A stretch of DNA of 64,000 nucleotides from Chaetoceros tenuissimus (taxonomy: Eukaryota > Bacillariophyta > Thalassiosirophyceae > Chaetocerotales > Chaetocerotaceae), in assembly GCA_021927905.1 (NCBI GenBank), contig BLLK01000069.1, positions 1,054,001-1,118,000 of the forward strand, read 5' to 3'. Made by a program: the position numbers and the translations under genes. Positions 1 to 11,194 of the stretch are shown piece by piece (the stretch's first letter is position 1; the number at the start of each line of letters is the position of its first letter). The notes beneath the pieces are model-generated. The model saw nothing but the letters and a program-made list of their open reading frames with translations. It ran no database searches and had not been told where the DNA came from.

Positions 1-1376
1 TGTAGCACAAGAGCGACAGTTAGGATTGAACAGAAGCACCAGCCTTGGATCTCCTCTACTTCTCTGGCAAGTATCTCTTTCTCAAATAGAACCATTCGTG
101 ATGCGAACACTGTCAGCGATCGTCGCTTTGATAGGACAGCATCTGAAGAGACTTTTGTAGATCAACCATGTATTCTTCATATACAAGGTAAATCCTACAA
201 CATGACTGAATGGGCAAAAAGTCACCCAGGAGGATCGAAAGTACTCGAGAGGTTCCATGATAAAGACGCCACAAAAGCGTTCTTTGCAGCAGGACATTCT
301 CAACATGCGATTGATATGCTTGAGGACTTTGTGATTCAAGAGGAAGACCCAAAGGATAGTATTTCCAGAGAGACTTTGCAGAGTGCCTATGAAACTCTGG
401 GTGTGAATGTTGAACAGAAGGGTATTCTCTCACGTATCAGAACTAAGCTATTCACAAAAGAAGATCCAATTGGTATACACAAGTACTGTGGAATCTTTGT
501 TCTACTTCATTTTGCATTTCGTTACTATCAGACTTACTTTGGCGACTACACCTGTGGTTTTGGAGGACGGATGGGGAGAGGGCCAAGTATTCTTCCTTTG
601 GCATGTCTGGTTCCACATACAGTGCTGAGCTTGTCTTCATTGATTTTTCATACTGTTCCAAAGGAGCGTATTGTTGGACGCCCAATGATTTGGCAAGAAT
701 TTCGTGCTCACAACATTATTTTTGGGTTACGATCTATTCTTTGCACACTTCTTGGATGGATGACTATCTACAAACCTGAATTTCGAAAAAATGGCGTAGT
801 TGGATCATCATTGGTTTGCTTCAGTGCCTTGTACGCAGCAGATGTAGCAACTGAAAAACTTCGACAAGATGAGAATGAGTCGACAACTGCAACAATGCCA
901 TATGTAAGACAATGATCAATATATTTATTCATTCTATATTCTCATCTCATATTTTTCTTCATTAGTGGGATGGATGCAGTGTGGAAACTCAAAGAAAATT
1001 CAAGACATTTTATGCTTACTGCCAATTCATGGCAACAATGGGTTGTTTAATAACTTTGAATCCAGGTTGGCCACTACTTATTCTTTTGCCAATTCAACTA
1101 GCAAGTTTGCTTATGACACTGGTCCGAAAAGGATTACTGAGTGCCAAGGGTTACCATATAGGGTATACTATATCGTTATGTATGCCTTATTTTTCGTTAC
1201 TGAGACAATTCAAGCTAACCAATTGTCTTGATATCCCGATCATGTCAGCAATCACAACTGTTTTATTTGCAATGCGTCGTAAAGGTTTCAATAAATATTT
1301 ATTATGGGCGACTGTGGCAATGATAAGAATTTTCATGGGAGATTCTTTTTTGAGTTGGCAAGCATGGATCAAATAG
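1..1376 (+). CDS. Cytochrome b5 domain fused to a multipass membrane region (5' end cut by window)
   Basis: The frame is open from base 1, so the gene begins upstream of the window. Exon 1 runs to 903 and exon 2 is 966-1376; the 62-nt intron (GTAAGA...ATTAG) keeps phase 0. A cytochrome b5-type heme domain is visible: the first heme ligand lies in HPGG (223-234) and the second His in the AGHS stretch (295-297), preceded by the usual Y-N-M-T-x-W strand. After it come about six or seven hydrophobic helices. The family binds heme non-covalently and passes electrons to membrane desaturases, hydroxylases or reductases. No histidine-box desaturase signature was seen in the membrane part, so no catalytic role is assigned. 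The heme domain call is strong; the membrane partner is unrecognised. Confidence 0.8.
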
Positions 1377-1627
1377 GAGGAGAGATCAAATCGAAACATG
1401 ATAATGAAGGATATCTCTGTTCTTTGTTGCATACTAGCTAGATTACATTTAAGAAATGTCATAAAAAAAATAACAATGCATGTTCATTTATGGAAGCTTG
1501 TGTTCAAGCATTTTTTTGGTGTATTTGTTAGAGGAGAAACAATTGGAAGACATGTATAATGAATCAACCGTTGAGAGGTCACAGGAAGAAGCAAATATAC
1601 ATTTTTATTTTGTTACAATTCTTAAGG

Positions 1628-4600
1628 CTAATATGTCAATGGATCATCTCCCATCTCAACATCAGATCTAGATCTTTCTAGACCCTGCCGGTTACTTTCC
1701 ATTTTGTCTACTTTTGCTTGTAAAGCTTTGATTTCTTTTTCTTTTCTTTGCAGCCTTTCTTTTAGACAAGTAATTTCTTCTGATGGCAATAATTTTTGAT
1801 CATCATCACAATCAGACTTTGCTTTCTCGTTCTTTAAAATTCCAATCAACTCCTCCTTTTCTCCAAGAGTAGAAAAAGAAACACTTTTCTGAAAACACTC
1901 TACTTCAGTCGTAGACGTTTCGGTTTTATCATCTTGATTAGCACTTTCATTTGCTTCATCATTCTTGGACATGTCAGTCATATCATCCGTATCCACCTCA
2001 AGTTTAGAGAAAGATACGGATTTATTAAAGGCTTTCTGTCTTCTTTCGGTGTCCATTTGTTCCTTACTTTTGATGAGATTTGGTACGCCCCCAGCTGGAA
2101 TGTTGATGCCTGATATCACACTTCTTCTTCTCTTGCCATCACTACTGACTCGTGTAAGAGTTGTGCTGGAAGATTGTGGCATCAACGCAGACTTCCTATC
2201 TTTATGATGATTTCGAAGAGGGAGAGAGTTGTGTCGTCTCAGGCGATGCGACTGAGTTGCCACTTCTTCTGCAGATGCTGTACTTTTTGATCTACCAGCA
2301 GAACCATTGATACCCATCAAACTGTATTTCCTAGCTAGTAATTCTTTTTTCCGTATCTCTACAAACTTGGTTACAAAGTAAATTGAAACCGCAACGACTG
2401 TTTCAATAGACAAAAGTAATGACACAAGCTGCGTAAACAATCCAGTTGCCAAATTTCTTGATATAGTTGCCATGAATAGAATACATCTCAAAGTAAAAAA
2501 GAGAGTCCGCGAATAGACAAAAAGACCCAGCATATGCCTATCTTGTACATGCTGCATCGCTTCTCTCGATTGAAATGCGAGCAAAGTTGAGAAAAGCAAG
2601 ATAATCAATTCCCATACTAACACTATGATATCCCATATTATGGAGCTCTCTCCGCATACATCTTCTACTTCTACAGTGGTGAGAACCTCGCCTCTAATCA
2701 ATTTAAAGCTTTCAGCGGAATCTGGTGTATCAATGACTGTCCAAATAATTAAATATAATAAAACAACAATGACAGACAACTTCAGAGATTCGCCCAAATT
2801 TTTTGGATCCAGATGAATCCTCCTGAAATTTCTTGAGTTTTGCCATATTCTATTTAGCTTCGAAAGTTTCAAAAGGATTGGAACCATGGATAAACAAAAT
2901 CCAATAGATTTAGCCCACTCTTTTGTAGCGCAAGTTGTAATGCTTGGAGAGGTATTTGCATATAACAAGGACGAAATAGCTGTGAACGCGAATCCAATAA
3001 TCATTGGACAGAGTACTTCAGTTTGGGCTGATGTAATAATTGGATGATCTTTCCATTTGCAAAGAAAGCCCATTGAAACGATTGTGAATAGGAGGGCAAA
3101 TGATCCAAAGAAGTATCCAACGGAAGAGATTTGTTTCCGAATTTTCTGTACTTTTTGCCGAGGATACATTTCAGGGTAGTAGCGGGTAAGATCTTCAAAG
3201 TTCTCATACACCCATGCACAAGTCGCCTCTCGAGCAGATAGTGTAGTCAAATCTTCAGGATCAATAGCGTTAATATCATCGAAAATGTTCTGGATTGTGA
3301 GGTCTGGAAGTTTGAAGTTCGCCAAAAACTCCTTGGCAGGATTATCAAGAGCATGGTCTTGAGTTGATTCAGACATGGTCGCAAGACCTCGACTCATGAC
3401 TTTATTGAGAGGACGATAAGCATAGTCGCACATAGTGATATTGCTAGTTCCAATTCGCTGAGTTTTGTCTATGGAACAGGTGTCAAGATCGGCCTGAGCC
3501 ATAATACAGTCCCCACGTGCATGTGGTAGGGTAACTCGATGAAATGAATAATCTCTATCCTGTTCAAAATTTTTCATAAAAAAATCGGGATGGGAAAACA
3601 ACATGAGAACATGAGAAGAAGTAGCATGTGCGGCTTTCCATATTTGTTTTTGCTGCTCATACGAATACCCTCCGTTTGGTCCAAACGGGCCACTGCTTTC
3701 CAGAGCAATGTTATTCCAATATAGTTGACTCTCTCCATAATTCGACCATCCGCACTGTGGAGCAATGTATTGGCCAAAACAATTTCCAATATCTGCTGTA
3801 CACGCTGTTGAGTTGTTATCTTGAAAGTATCCTTGGTAGTGCTCGTCCCAGAAGTAGCTCTCTTCTTCTGATTTCGATGTTGGGTCCCTTGTTGCAGCTG
3901 AATCGGGTGATGAACAATCAAAGGCTTTGCAATAATCACCCCATGATACTGGAGTCTTGAAAATATCTGCAAGTGTTGATCGGGTCTCACCACCTGACAA
4001 TCCATTGAAATTACTAAAAGCTGGGTAAAGTCTAGCTGTTATAGCAGGAATGAAGAATCCAATGTTTCCAATAATACCATTCGGTTCAGGGGGTAAAATA
4101 GTTCCATTCTTTTCTGCCAATGTAATTTCAGTGCTGGCATGGACATCCCAAACTATACGTTTGACAATGTGGACGATTAGATTGCATTTCTAAAAAGAAA
4201 ATAAAGGGGATATGAGAGTAGATAGTATATACAACGTACCTTCTGGATAAATATGAGAACAGGTTTTGTTAGTTTGCGAGCAGTCCCCATTGACTCTATC
4301 AGCTTCTAGTAGATCATCAATACTGAAATATTCAGGTTTATTCAAAGAAATTGGTATCATTTCCTCAGGGTATTCATCATAGAACGAAAAGTAGCCTGCT
4401 ACTTTTGTTCTACCCTTGTTTTGTGCTTCATCTTCGGGATAATATGGTCTTTCTATGGCAACTGGCACTCCAAACACTTCCGATAAAATTATTTGATAAA
4501 TCCATGCAATCTATATAATATTTGTAACAAAAGTCAGAAGGTGATTGAATAAAAGTTCAATGTAATTCATATCATAGCTCCTCGACCAAAAGAACAAGAC

Positions 4601-4895
4601 GACCCTTCACTCGTATACTCACCAACAATGAGCTTCCTCCATGTCGATTCCCCGAACCTATCCGCACTTCTTTATAGTTTGGAAACTCAGGTATCCTACA
4701 TTGGTCATTCCCTTTAGCTGCATCGTCTGAATTACATACTCGCTCCTTCATGTAAGGATGTGTATTGGGATGTTTTTCATGGTTCTCATTTTCATGCATA
4801 AACTGCAAGCAACCATTCTGGAACCTATTTGCTGCTAGCTCATTTCCCGACGCTGCTACGAGAATCGAAAGTGACAATAGTATGACTCTATTCAT
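1628..4895 (-). CDS. Class C (GABA-B-like) seven-helix receptor with an ABC-type solute-binding-like ectodomain
   Basis: Three exons: 4895-4623, 4510-4240 and 4152-1628, with introns of 112 and 87 nt that both end in TATAG; the product is about 1,022 residues. The start ATG at 4895 gives a signal peptide (MNRVILLSLSILVAASG). Residues ~25-528 form a Cys-containing ectodomain that looks like the periplasmic substrate-binding fold of glycine-betaine type ABC transporters (for example PEVWDVHAS at the exon 2/3 joint, then NGIIGNIGFFIPA). Residues ~529-779 hold seven hydrophobic segments with class C features. The tail (~780-1022) is Ser-rich, carries KSVSFS twice and ends in a coiled-coil stretch, as GABA-B subunits do. 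It is probably a plasma-membrane sensor of a small solute; the ligand is unknown. The receptor class is confident, the ectodomain family less so. Confidence 0.8.
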
Positions 4896-5534
4896 TTGGC
4901 TTTCAGTTACTAATGTGTATGATGAAGTTTAGGGATTTAAGTATGAATCACTTGACTAGCTTGGATATGAATTGCAAAGGGAAGGCCACAACTAGCTTTA
5001 GTGTTGCCTGTTTTCTTGTTGTTGGAGTGAGTTTTCGCCGACGATTTTTCACGTTTCCCGCTTTTGGTGGGACGTCCCCCCCTATTCAAAAAGTCATTTC
5101 CAACAGAGGTTCTTCAGCTTCTCTTAGCTGGGCTTCTCTTATGTCCGATGCGCTCAAAAAGTGACCTCCGACAGACACCAACGCTCAAAAAGTTTCGAAA
5201 GCGAATAAAATCATCACTTCAGTAAACGATTACACATACCAAATGTGCATCTACATCATATTATATAATGGATTCAAATCAAACCAAAATATCGTGAAGA
5301 AGAAGAGGAAAAGTGAAGATAAAAAAGAAGCTGAGGTGAAGGAAAAAGACGTCTTAGTATACCTCTCTATGAAATTCAAAAGCATTTTTTATCTTTGAAA
5401 TTCTTTGTAATTACCTTTCTTTACTTTGTATACGTATTTTGTCTTCATGCTGTTTGAAATTTTATTTGTTACCATATTTTATGATTGGAAAAGCACTAGT
5501 AAATCTACTATAATTCATGTGTCTAATAAAAGTT
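4896..5534. other. Intergenic, upstream of the class C receptor
   Basis: This holds the receptor promoter (reading left) and the 3' flank of the dioxygenase gene. An open frame at 4913-5164 has no recognisable domain and is not called. A 12-bp word CGCTCAAAAAGT occurs twice (5151-5162 and 5182-5193), with a shorter relative near 5086. Nothing else was seen. Confidence 0.5.
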
Positions 5535-6476
5535 TTACATTGTATTCAAAACTTCTCGTACATCTTTTAGGGTCATATTCTTTTGCTTTAAAACAGGATT
5601 TATCGAGCCAGGATTAACATGAGATGAAGGGTCTTGAAGAGAAGGATCTAAAAATGTGAAGTAAAACAATCTCCTTCTTCTATCTGACACATTTCCTCCA
5701 CCGGCATGAAGCACCATTGGATTGTACAAACTGCAATCACCAGTTCCCAAGGTTGAAATACAAGATGGAATACACTGCAACATTTCGTCTGCAAGATTCT
5801 CATTGTTAATTCTTTCATGGGCGTCTGCTGTCACAGTATCAGGAATAAAAACGGTAGGACCCATGGAGGCATCAATATCTTGGAGAGATACAAAGCATGC
5901 AATCAAAGGAATTTTGTCATTTGAAAATACAATATCTGGATGAATTTCTTGTCTCGAGCTCCCTGGATCAGATATCAAACACGCAAATTCATAGAGAATT
6001 GCATCTTCTCCAAGTATCTCATCGAGAATATGGCCAATTTTGCCACCATTGCCAACAAGTTCAGACATTGCTTGAAGTAAAACATCAGATGATCGGTCTT
6101 CTATACTTCCTTCATCAAATGGCAACAATAAATCCCATCTATTTGCCTTTTCCAACACATTAGCAAATCGAAAATTACGAGGAGCACGGAAGTTTTCCAC
6201 TTCATCAATAGATGATTCTAAAGTTTCATCGATCAATGATTGGAGTTTTATCGATGTGTCATATGACAAACCATTATCAACTCGTGCTACACCTCTAGAT
6301 CTCAAGGTATCAGCAAAAGGACGAGTAGTATCCATCTGCAAGTCAGACTGATTTGGTAAGAGGTAACTTTGCTCCAGGTCTGCTCTTTTCTCAAATGTCT
6401 GTGGCATTGATGTATGAAAAGCGAGCACTTTGTCGGCTGCTAAACCAATTCCAAAAAAGACAACTAAAAGCCTCAT
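5535..6476 (-). CDS. Phytanoyl-CoA dioxygenase (PhyH)-like Fe(II)/2-oxoglutarate oxygenase, possibly plastid targeted
   Basis: A single-exon gene of 313 residues. The fold signature is the 2-oxoglutarate oxygenase triad: HPD (first His and Asp ligands), a distal His in VLHAGGGN, and an Arg in the following RRRRLFYFTF strand that would hold 2-oxoglutarate. PhyH-family enzymes hydroxylate lipids and small molecules; the substrate here cannot be read from the sequence. The N-terminus is a hydrophobic signal segment with an Ala-Phe junction (KVLAFHTSMP), the form of cleavage site that diatoms use for plastid import across four membranes. Plastid delivery is therefore inferred but not certain, since the downstream transit stretch is only moderately basic. 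Length and motif order fit the family. Confidence 0.8.
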   Translation of the reverse strand: MRLLVVFFGIGLAADKVLAFHTSMPQTFEKRADLEQSYLLPNQSDLQMDTTRPFADTLRSRGVARVDNGLSYDTSIKLQSLIDETLESSIDEVENFRAPRNFRFANVLEKANRWDLLLPFDEGSIEDRSSDVLLQAMSELVGNGGKIGHILDEILGEDAILYEFACLISDPGSSRQEIHPDIVFSNDKIPLIACFVSLQDIDASMGPTVFIPDTVTADAHERINNENLADEMLQCIPSCISTLGTGDCSLYNPMVLHAGGGNVSDRRRRLFYFTFLDPSLQDPSSHVNPGSINPVLKQKNMTLKDVREVLNTM

Positions 6477-6832
6477 CTCTTTTTATTCAATCAACGCTTC
6501 TATCTGCCTATCTGATAAATGAAAAAATGCAACTGTGATTACTTTTTAGACCTAGCAAGTTAGAAACAAAAGAAGAATTTTTCATGTTGTAGTGTAGTTG
6601 TAGTGGTTGTCTGTTTTCTTTTCTGTGTTGAGAAACGTGAAACGTGTCTCGATGCGTACTACATCAAGCGACGTAGGTACATAAAGTACGCAAGTCGAAT
6701 ACGGACGAAGCACTGACAGAATCAAATGAAAATAGGATGGATACAGCAGGTTATGAAGTTTTCTATGCGAATTTCAATTTCGCAGTCTATTTCAATTTAT
6801 TCAAGAACTTTCAGGAATCGGCTTCATCCCTG
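6477..6832. other. Intergenic, dioxygenase promoter and 3' flank of the LNR-RING gene
   Basis: AT-rich sequence with several ACGT-containing words (around 6655-6700). No gene or repeat recognised. Confidence 0.4.
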
Positions 6833-7961
6833 TCATTCCCTTCTCCCCTCCGTCACAACATACACACACCGACACATCGGGCAATCATCATGATCCATCA
6901 ACCATGGCACGATACAATCCGTATGATACGCATGACAACAATCTTCATTCTTTGACCATGCTACATCATCACCCTTGACATAGTCTTCACAACATATAGG
7001 ACAAGATCTTGGCGAATACAATGACGACTCATGAATGCTTTCCATGTCCAAATGTATATTCATTTCTGATCGTATCGATCGTAGTGTTTCTATGCAGATG
7101 TCGTCTTTTTTATGATAGAATACACCACCTTGCTCTTCTTCATCACCGAGCTCGTGATTTGTAGATGCGACGTGTTCAGACCTTTCTCTGATGATAAGTT
7201 CATGTGGAAGAACAATGTCCCCTTCGTCCTCACCTTGGCTATCATCTTGACTTGTCCCTGTAGTAACACTTTCTTCACTGTCATCATTTTTGTCGTTATT
7301 AGATTGGCTACTTTTTGTAACTACCTTCTACTCATCACGGTGTATGACATGAAATGTGATTGTTATAATTGAAATTTCTAGGCCAATCTATAGTAGAGTG
7401 AAAGATGTAAAGCCTTACCTTGTGAATAATATTTGCTAAAATGATTTGTCGTCGAACATCTCTTTCATCGAAAGATTGGTTGCCGATGAGCGGTATCTGT
7501 TGAATACTTTGCAACTCTCCCTGTGAGTTTGCAATCAAATCTCTAGCTTTGCGTTTCAGAATTATAATGACCATACATATCACCAACAAAACGAGCAAAC
7601 TCACTGTTACTGGTAAATATATAAATGTCTGGTTAGTTTGTTTGTCGTCTGGCTCGGATGATGGGAGGAAACTTGGTGGTTCAATAGATGGTATTGAGCT
7701 CGGTTTTATGGATATGGTTGGGCTGGGACTTGAGGTTGGAGTGGGTGTATTACAATCTCCTTTATCCCAGCAGCAGTCTTCTGTATTATATGGCGTATCA
7801 CAAAAACCATCCCCGAGCAAAAAAGGGTAATACACATTGCAGCGCGATGTATCAATAATACAAGGGCTTTGACTTGGAGTTGCTGTGACGGTTGTGCTAG
7901 AGGAAGGATATGGAGACAGACTTGGTGCTGCAGAGCTTATGTTGGTTGGATTTGATGACAT
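6833..7961 (-). CDS. LNR-TM-RING-H2 protein, copy A (lacks the N-terminal module of copy B)
   Basis: Two exons, 7961-7419 and 7327-6833, joined in phase 0 across a 91-nt intron (GTAAGG...TAG); about 345 residues. In order: a Ser/Thr/Pro-rich stretch, one Lin-12/Notch-like repeat (Cys pattern with LGDGFCD and CCWDKGDC), a second Ser/Pro spacer, one transmembrane helix, then a cytosolic part ending in a RING-H2 finger (CPICCEDY...CHAYHTDC...CPMCR). RING-H2 domains bind E2 enzymes, so the protein is probably a membrane-anchored E3 ubiquitin ligase with an extracellular or lumenal sensing part. No signal peptide precedes the first Met and an in-frame stop sits just upstream, whereas tandem copy B has a signal peptide and an extra Cys module. 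Copy A therefore looks N-terminally shortened, or an upstream exon was missed. Confidence 0.78.
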
Positions 7962-8519
7962 TAGTTAACTTCCTGCTATAGATAATTTTTCGCTCACTCT
8001 TGACTTGGTAGAAAGTGAAATCATAGTGGTTTCCCTCGGACAAATTAGTGAAGCAACTCTATCCTTGGTCTTTGGATGATAGCTTCAATAGATGAAGAGG
8101 AAAGTGTTATTATTCGATCTTTAGAAGGCTAAGTCTGGATTCACAACAGATGGAAAGGATCTTGAGACGAGTACCAAGATGCACAGTGATGATGTTGCTG
8201 CTGTTTTTGTTGTTTTTGGTGTTCGATTGTGCCAATCTTGTGTGTGCGTAGTACTCTGTACGTAGGTACGATCGTAGTTAAAGGCCTAAACTTGAAGTAG
8301 GTTAATGATATTTAGCGGTATCAATTTTTGAATCTAAGTTCAATAGAATCTATTTCAGACATAGTTTTTCAAAACAAGAGTTTGACCTGTCAATTACGCA
8401 ACAAAAAAGTTGAAAACAGGCTAATGCGTACTCAAAACTATATACATAAAAATCGACAACGCTGCACCCAAAATGATAATTTTGCTCAGCAACCAGCCAC
8501 ATCCCCGTCATTTTCATTC
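7962..8519. other. Intergenic between the tandem LNR-RING genes
   Basis: Contains the presumed promoter of copy A and the 3' flank of copy B. A TACGTA word lies at 8259-8264. I searched the minus strand for a missing signal-peptide exon of copy A and found no convincing one. Confidence 0.4.
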
Positions 8520-9720
8520 TCACTTCTCCTCCGTCACAACATACACACACCGACACATCGGACAATCATCATGATCCATCAACCATGGCACGATGCAATC
8601 CGTATGATACGCATGGCAACAATCTTCATTCTTTGACCATGCTACATCGTCACCCTTGACATAGTCCTCACAACATATAGGACATGATCTTGGTGAGTAC
8701 AATAACTCGTCGGCGTCATCCACATTTACAATATTTCGCTTTGATTGTATCGATCGTAGTGTTTCAATGCAAATATCGTCTTTTTTGTGATTGATTGCAC
8801 TACCTTGCTCTTCGTCACAGAACTCGTCGTCCATGAACCTTATTGACTTTTGACGCATAGATCTTTCTTTGACAATAGTTTCGTGAGGAAATAAAATAAG
8901 TTCCTCTTGCTGGTCTCCGTTTTCTGCCATCTCATTTTGTCCGACTTTGGTAACCACTTTCTATGTTTGCAAAATAAACAAATGAGTGATTGACAGAGAC
9001 TTCAATACTTCGATGTTTTACGCATCAATACGGACCTTGTGTATAATATTTTTCAAAACAAGCTCCCTCCTGACTTCCTTTTCTTCGTCTGATAAAACTA
9101 CTGGATTTTGGACTCGCCGTGTACGGGGATTTTGCTGTCTTAATGATCTCTTCTTTTGATAGATAAAAGAGCAACAGCATAATATAACCATTATTGCAAC
9201 TCCCCCAATTATTGCATAGGGACCATACATTGTTTGTTTACAATCGCCACCATCATAGCAGCATGCTTTTGTGTTGAGGTTGAGCCATTGATCACAGTAG
9301 CTGTCCCCTAAAGATGATGTATAGGGGCATTTTGATGTATCAACTATGCAACTGCTAGTCGGGTATGGACTAGAAGAAGGATACGGACTGGAAGAAGGAT
9401 ACGGACTAGACGATGGAAATAAACTTGGTACTGAACTCATAACGATGCTAGGACTAGCACTTGTTGTTGGAGACAAAGTTGGTCTTGGACTTGTTGTTGG
9501 ATTTTTTAAGCCTCCTCCGCAAACACAACATGCTTCGTTTGCTACCAGTCCAAAGTTTTCGTAGTCGTCACCAACCAGTCCGTCCATACCATGCGCAATT
9601 AAATAATGATCCATCTCTGTCATACCAAGGTTCTCCATCAACAGTGAGATCTGAACAAGATGATACGAAAATGTTGAAAGATGCAGCAAAATGAAGAACA
9701 ACAAAAAGTTTCGTCTGCAT
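8520..9720 (-). CDS. LNR-TM-RING-H2 protein, copy B, with signal peptide and a Cys module; one frame change near the 5' end
   Basis: The best start is the ATG at 9720, giving a signal peptide (MQTKLFVVLHFAASFNIFVS), then a diatom-type module with PWYDRDG, NCAWY, YENFG and ACCVCGGG. The first and last halves of that module lie in different frames, which switch between about 9555 and 9590 with no plausible intron; a one- or two-base indel is implied. After it come Ser/Pro repeats (SSSPYP units, 18 bp each, about 9358-9420), one LNR, a transmembrane helix near 9170-9220, and exon 2 (8960-8520, phase 0 after a 75-nt intron with a GTCCGT donor) with the RING-H2 finger. The intron sits at the same site as in copy A. 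It is probably a surface or endomembrane E3 ligase. The frame change may be a sequencing error or an early lesion. Confidence 0.72.
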
Positions 9721-10153
9721 CTCTGTATTGTAGAGAAATAAGGATAACTTTGTTTGCTTGTTCGAGTAAGTATCGAATGGCAAAAAAAACTCCGAATTAG
9801 GTAACGATGTGACCTTTGATTTTCAATTTGCACGTTGTGTTTGTTTTGCGAGTAAATAGCTGCAACAATGCATGAAAGAAGAACACTTTGTTCTTTTTTT
9901 GGGTCGTGTAGCAAGAAGATGGGAGTAAAAAGCTCTTTCTTCAAGATGGGACTAAAATTCTGTTGACTACTTGGTAGATATGGTACTTTTTTACTCCAAA
10001 AGCAAGACAAAGCAAGAAAGCAAGACGCTTTACTTATTATGATGATGATGCAATCAACCTTACTAGTTATGAGCTTGCTCTCAGATTACTGATCAGTTGC
10101 ATGTTTTACATAGTCATGGGGAATGGTAATACTTCCGTATTATAATTGCTAAA
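9721..10153. other. Intergenic, divergent promoter between LNR-RING copy B and the pirin-like gene
   Basis: The frame of copy B stays open upstream to about 10010, but that extension lacks a signal peptide and disagrees with the better start at 9720, so it is treated as non-coding. Nothing else was recognised. Confidence 0.45.
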
Positions 10154-11042
10154 ATGAGTAAACTTAACGTGACATCTACCACACCAATAAATGCCATGCT
10201 CACTCGAGTAATTGGCTCTACAGACATTAGAGGACAGGGAACAAACCATGCAATCGAAGACATCAATCCCTTTTCACTCCTAGATGAAGGTGCTGTATTT
10301 ACAAAAAAGAATACACCTCCATTTGGAAGACATCCACACCATATGTCTCATGGGATCTTTGAACAACATGACTATAAAAGATGGGAAAGAAGTCACGGAA
10401 GAATTTGGCCCTGGGCCTTTTCTACTAGCTTTAAGTTGTAATCGAGGGGTAGTTCATGATGAACATACAAGCTCTGACAAGCCGACAAAATTATTGCAAT
10501 TGGTGTGGATGACTGGCGATCAATCTTCTGATTGCTCTTTTGAACATGTAGATAAGCCAAAGGTTTTGAAAGAAGAGAATTATGAGATTATGTTATGTTG
10601 TGGAAGTTTTCGGGATGTTGCATCTGGGATTTCTTGTAAACAGAATCCCTCCGTAACTGTGCTTGTTATTAAAATGTCGCCTGGAAGTATTTTCAAGACT
10701 GACGAATTCAAAGATGGGAACGTTTTCGTGTATAGTGTGGATTATGAAGAAAAGAGAGGTCCTTTGGTGGTGAATGACCGCGAAGTACCCAGTGCAAACG
10801 TTGCAGATATGACTATGGACGCGTCAAACTCCCAACTGAAAATTGAAAATCACAATGATCATAGCGTCTCGGTGTTAATTGGGTATGGAAAGCCGATCCA
10901 ACCAAAGTGCAAAAAGCTACTAATGTTCAATGGCTTCATATTTGCGCCAACAGAAGATGAGCTGAAAAAGAAAGAAGATGAATTCAAGCAAGTAGGAGCC
11001 GAACGCTTCGGACAAAAGCCAAGTGGTTGCAATTTGATGTAG
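10154..11042 (+). pseudogene. Pirin-like cupin gene with a frame break and small deletion
   Basis: The first frame (from ATG 10154) carries the pirin N-terminal signature NPFSLLDEGAV and the start of the metal site, PPFGRHPH. The family then continues in another frame from about 10338: TICLMGSL, EEFGPG, RGVVHDEH, DKPTKLLQLVWM, DKPKVLKEENYE and VTVLVIKMSPGSIF, to the stop at 11042. Between HPH and TICL about five residues normal for pirins are absent, so the lesion is a deletion of roughly 16-17 bases and not a simple one-base slip. No GT-AG intron can bridge it. Pirins are nuclear or cytosolic metal-binding cupins, some with quercetinase or transcription-cofactor activity. The rest of the frame is well kept, so the loss is either young or an assembly fault. 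Confidence 0.72.
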
Positions 11043-11194
11043 TTAGTTTGTATTGTAGTGATAAAAGTAATTTTAATGTCATTGTTGATATTGAGTTTTT
11101 ACATTCAACTTTCGTCTATGATTCAATCGAAAATTACTTTCCTAGTGAGAAATCTTCTGAGGTGGCCTCCTTCTGTTTATTGAGTAAATGCTAT

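Noticed and set aside
1480-1671. Short open frame between the b5 gene and the receptor gene
   Set aside because: Overlaps the receptor 3' end and has no recognisable content.
4913-5164. Open frame of 83 codons upstream of the class C receptor
   Set aside because: No domain, no signal or coding-like composition; lies in promoter sequence.
9721-10010. Upstream extension of LNR-RING copy B to 10010
   Set aside because: No signal peptide or domain, and the ATG at 9720 in the neighbouring frame gives a signal peptide and the first half of the Cys module.
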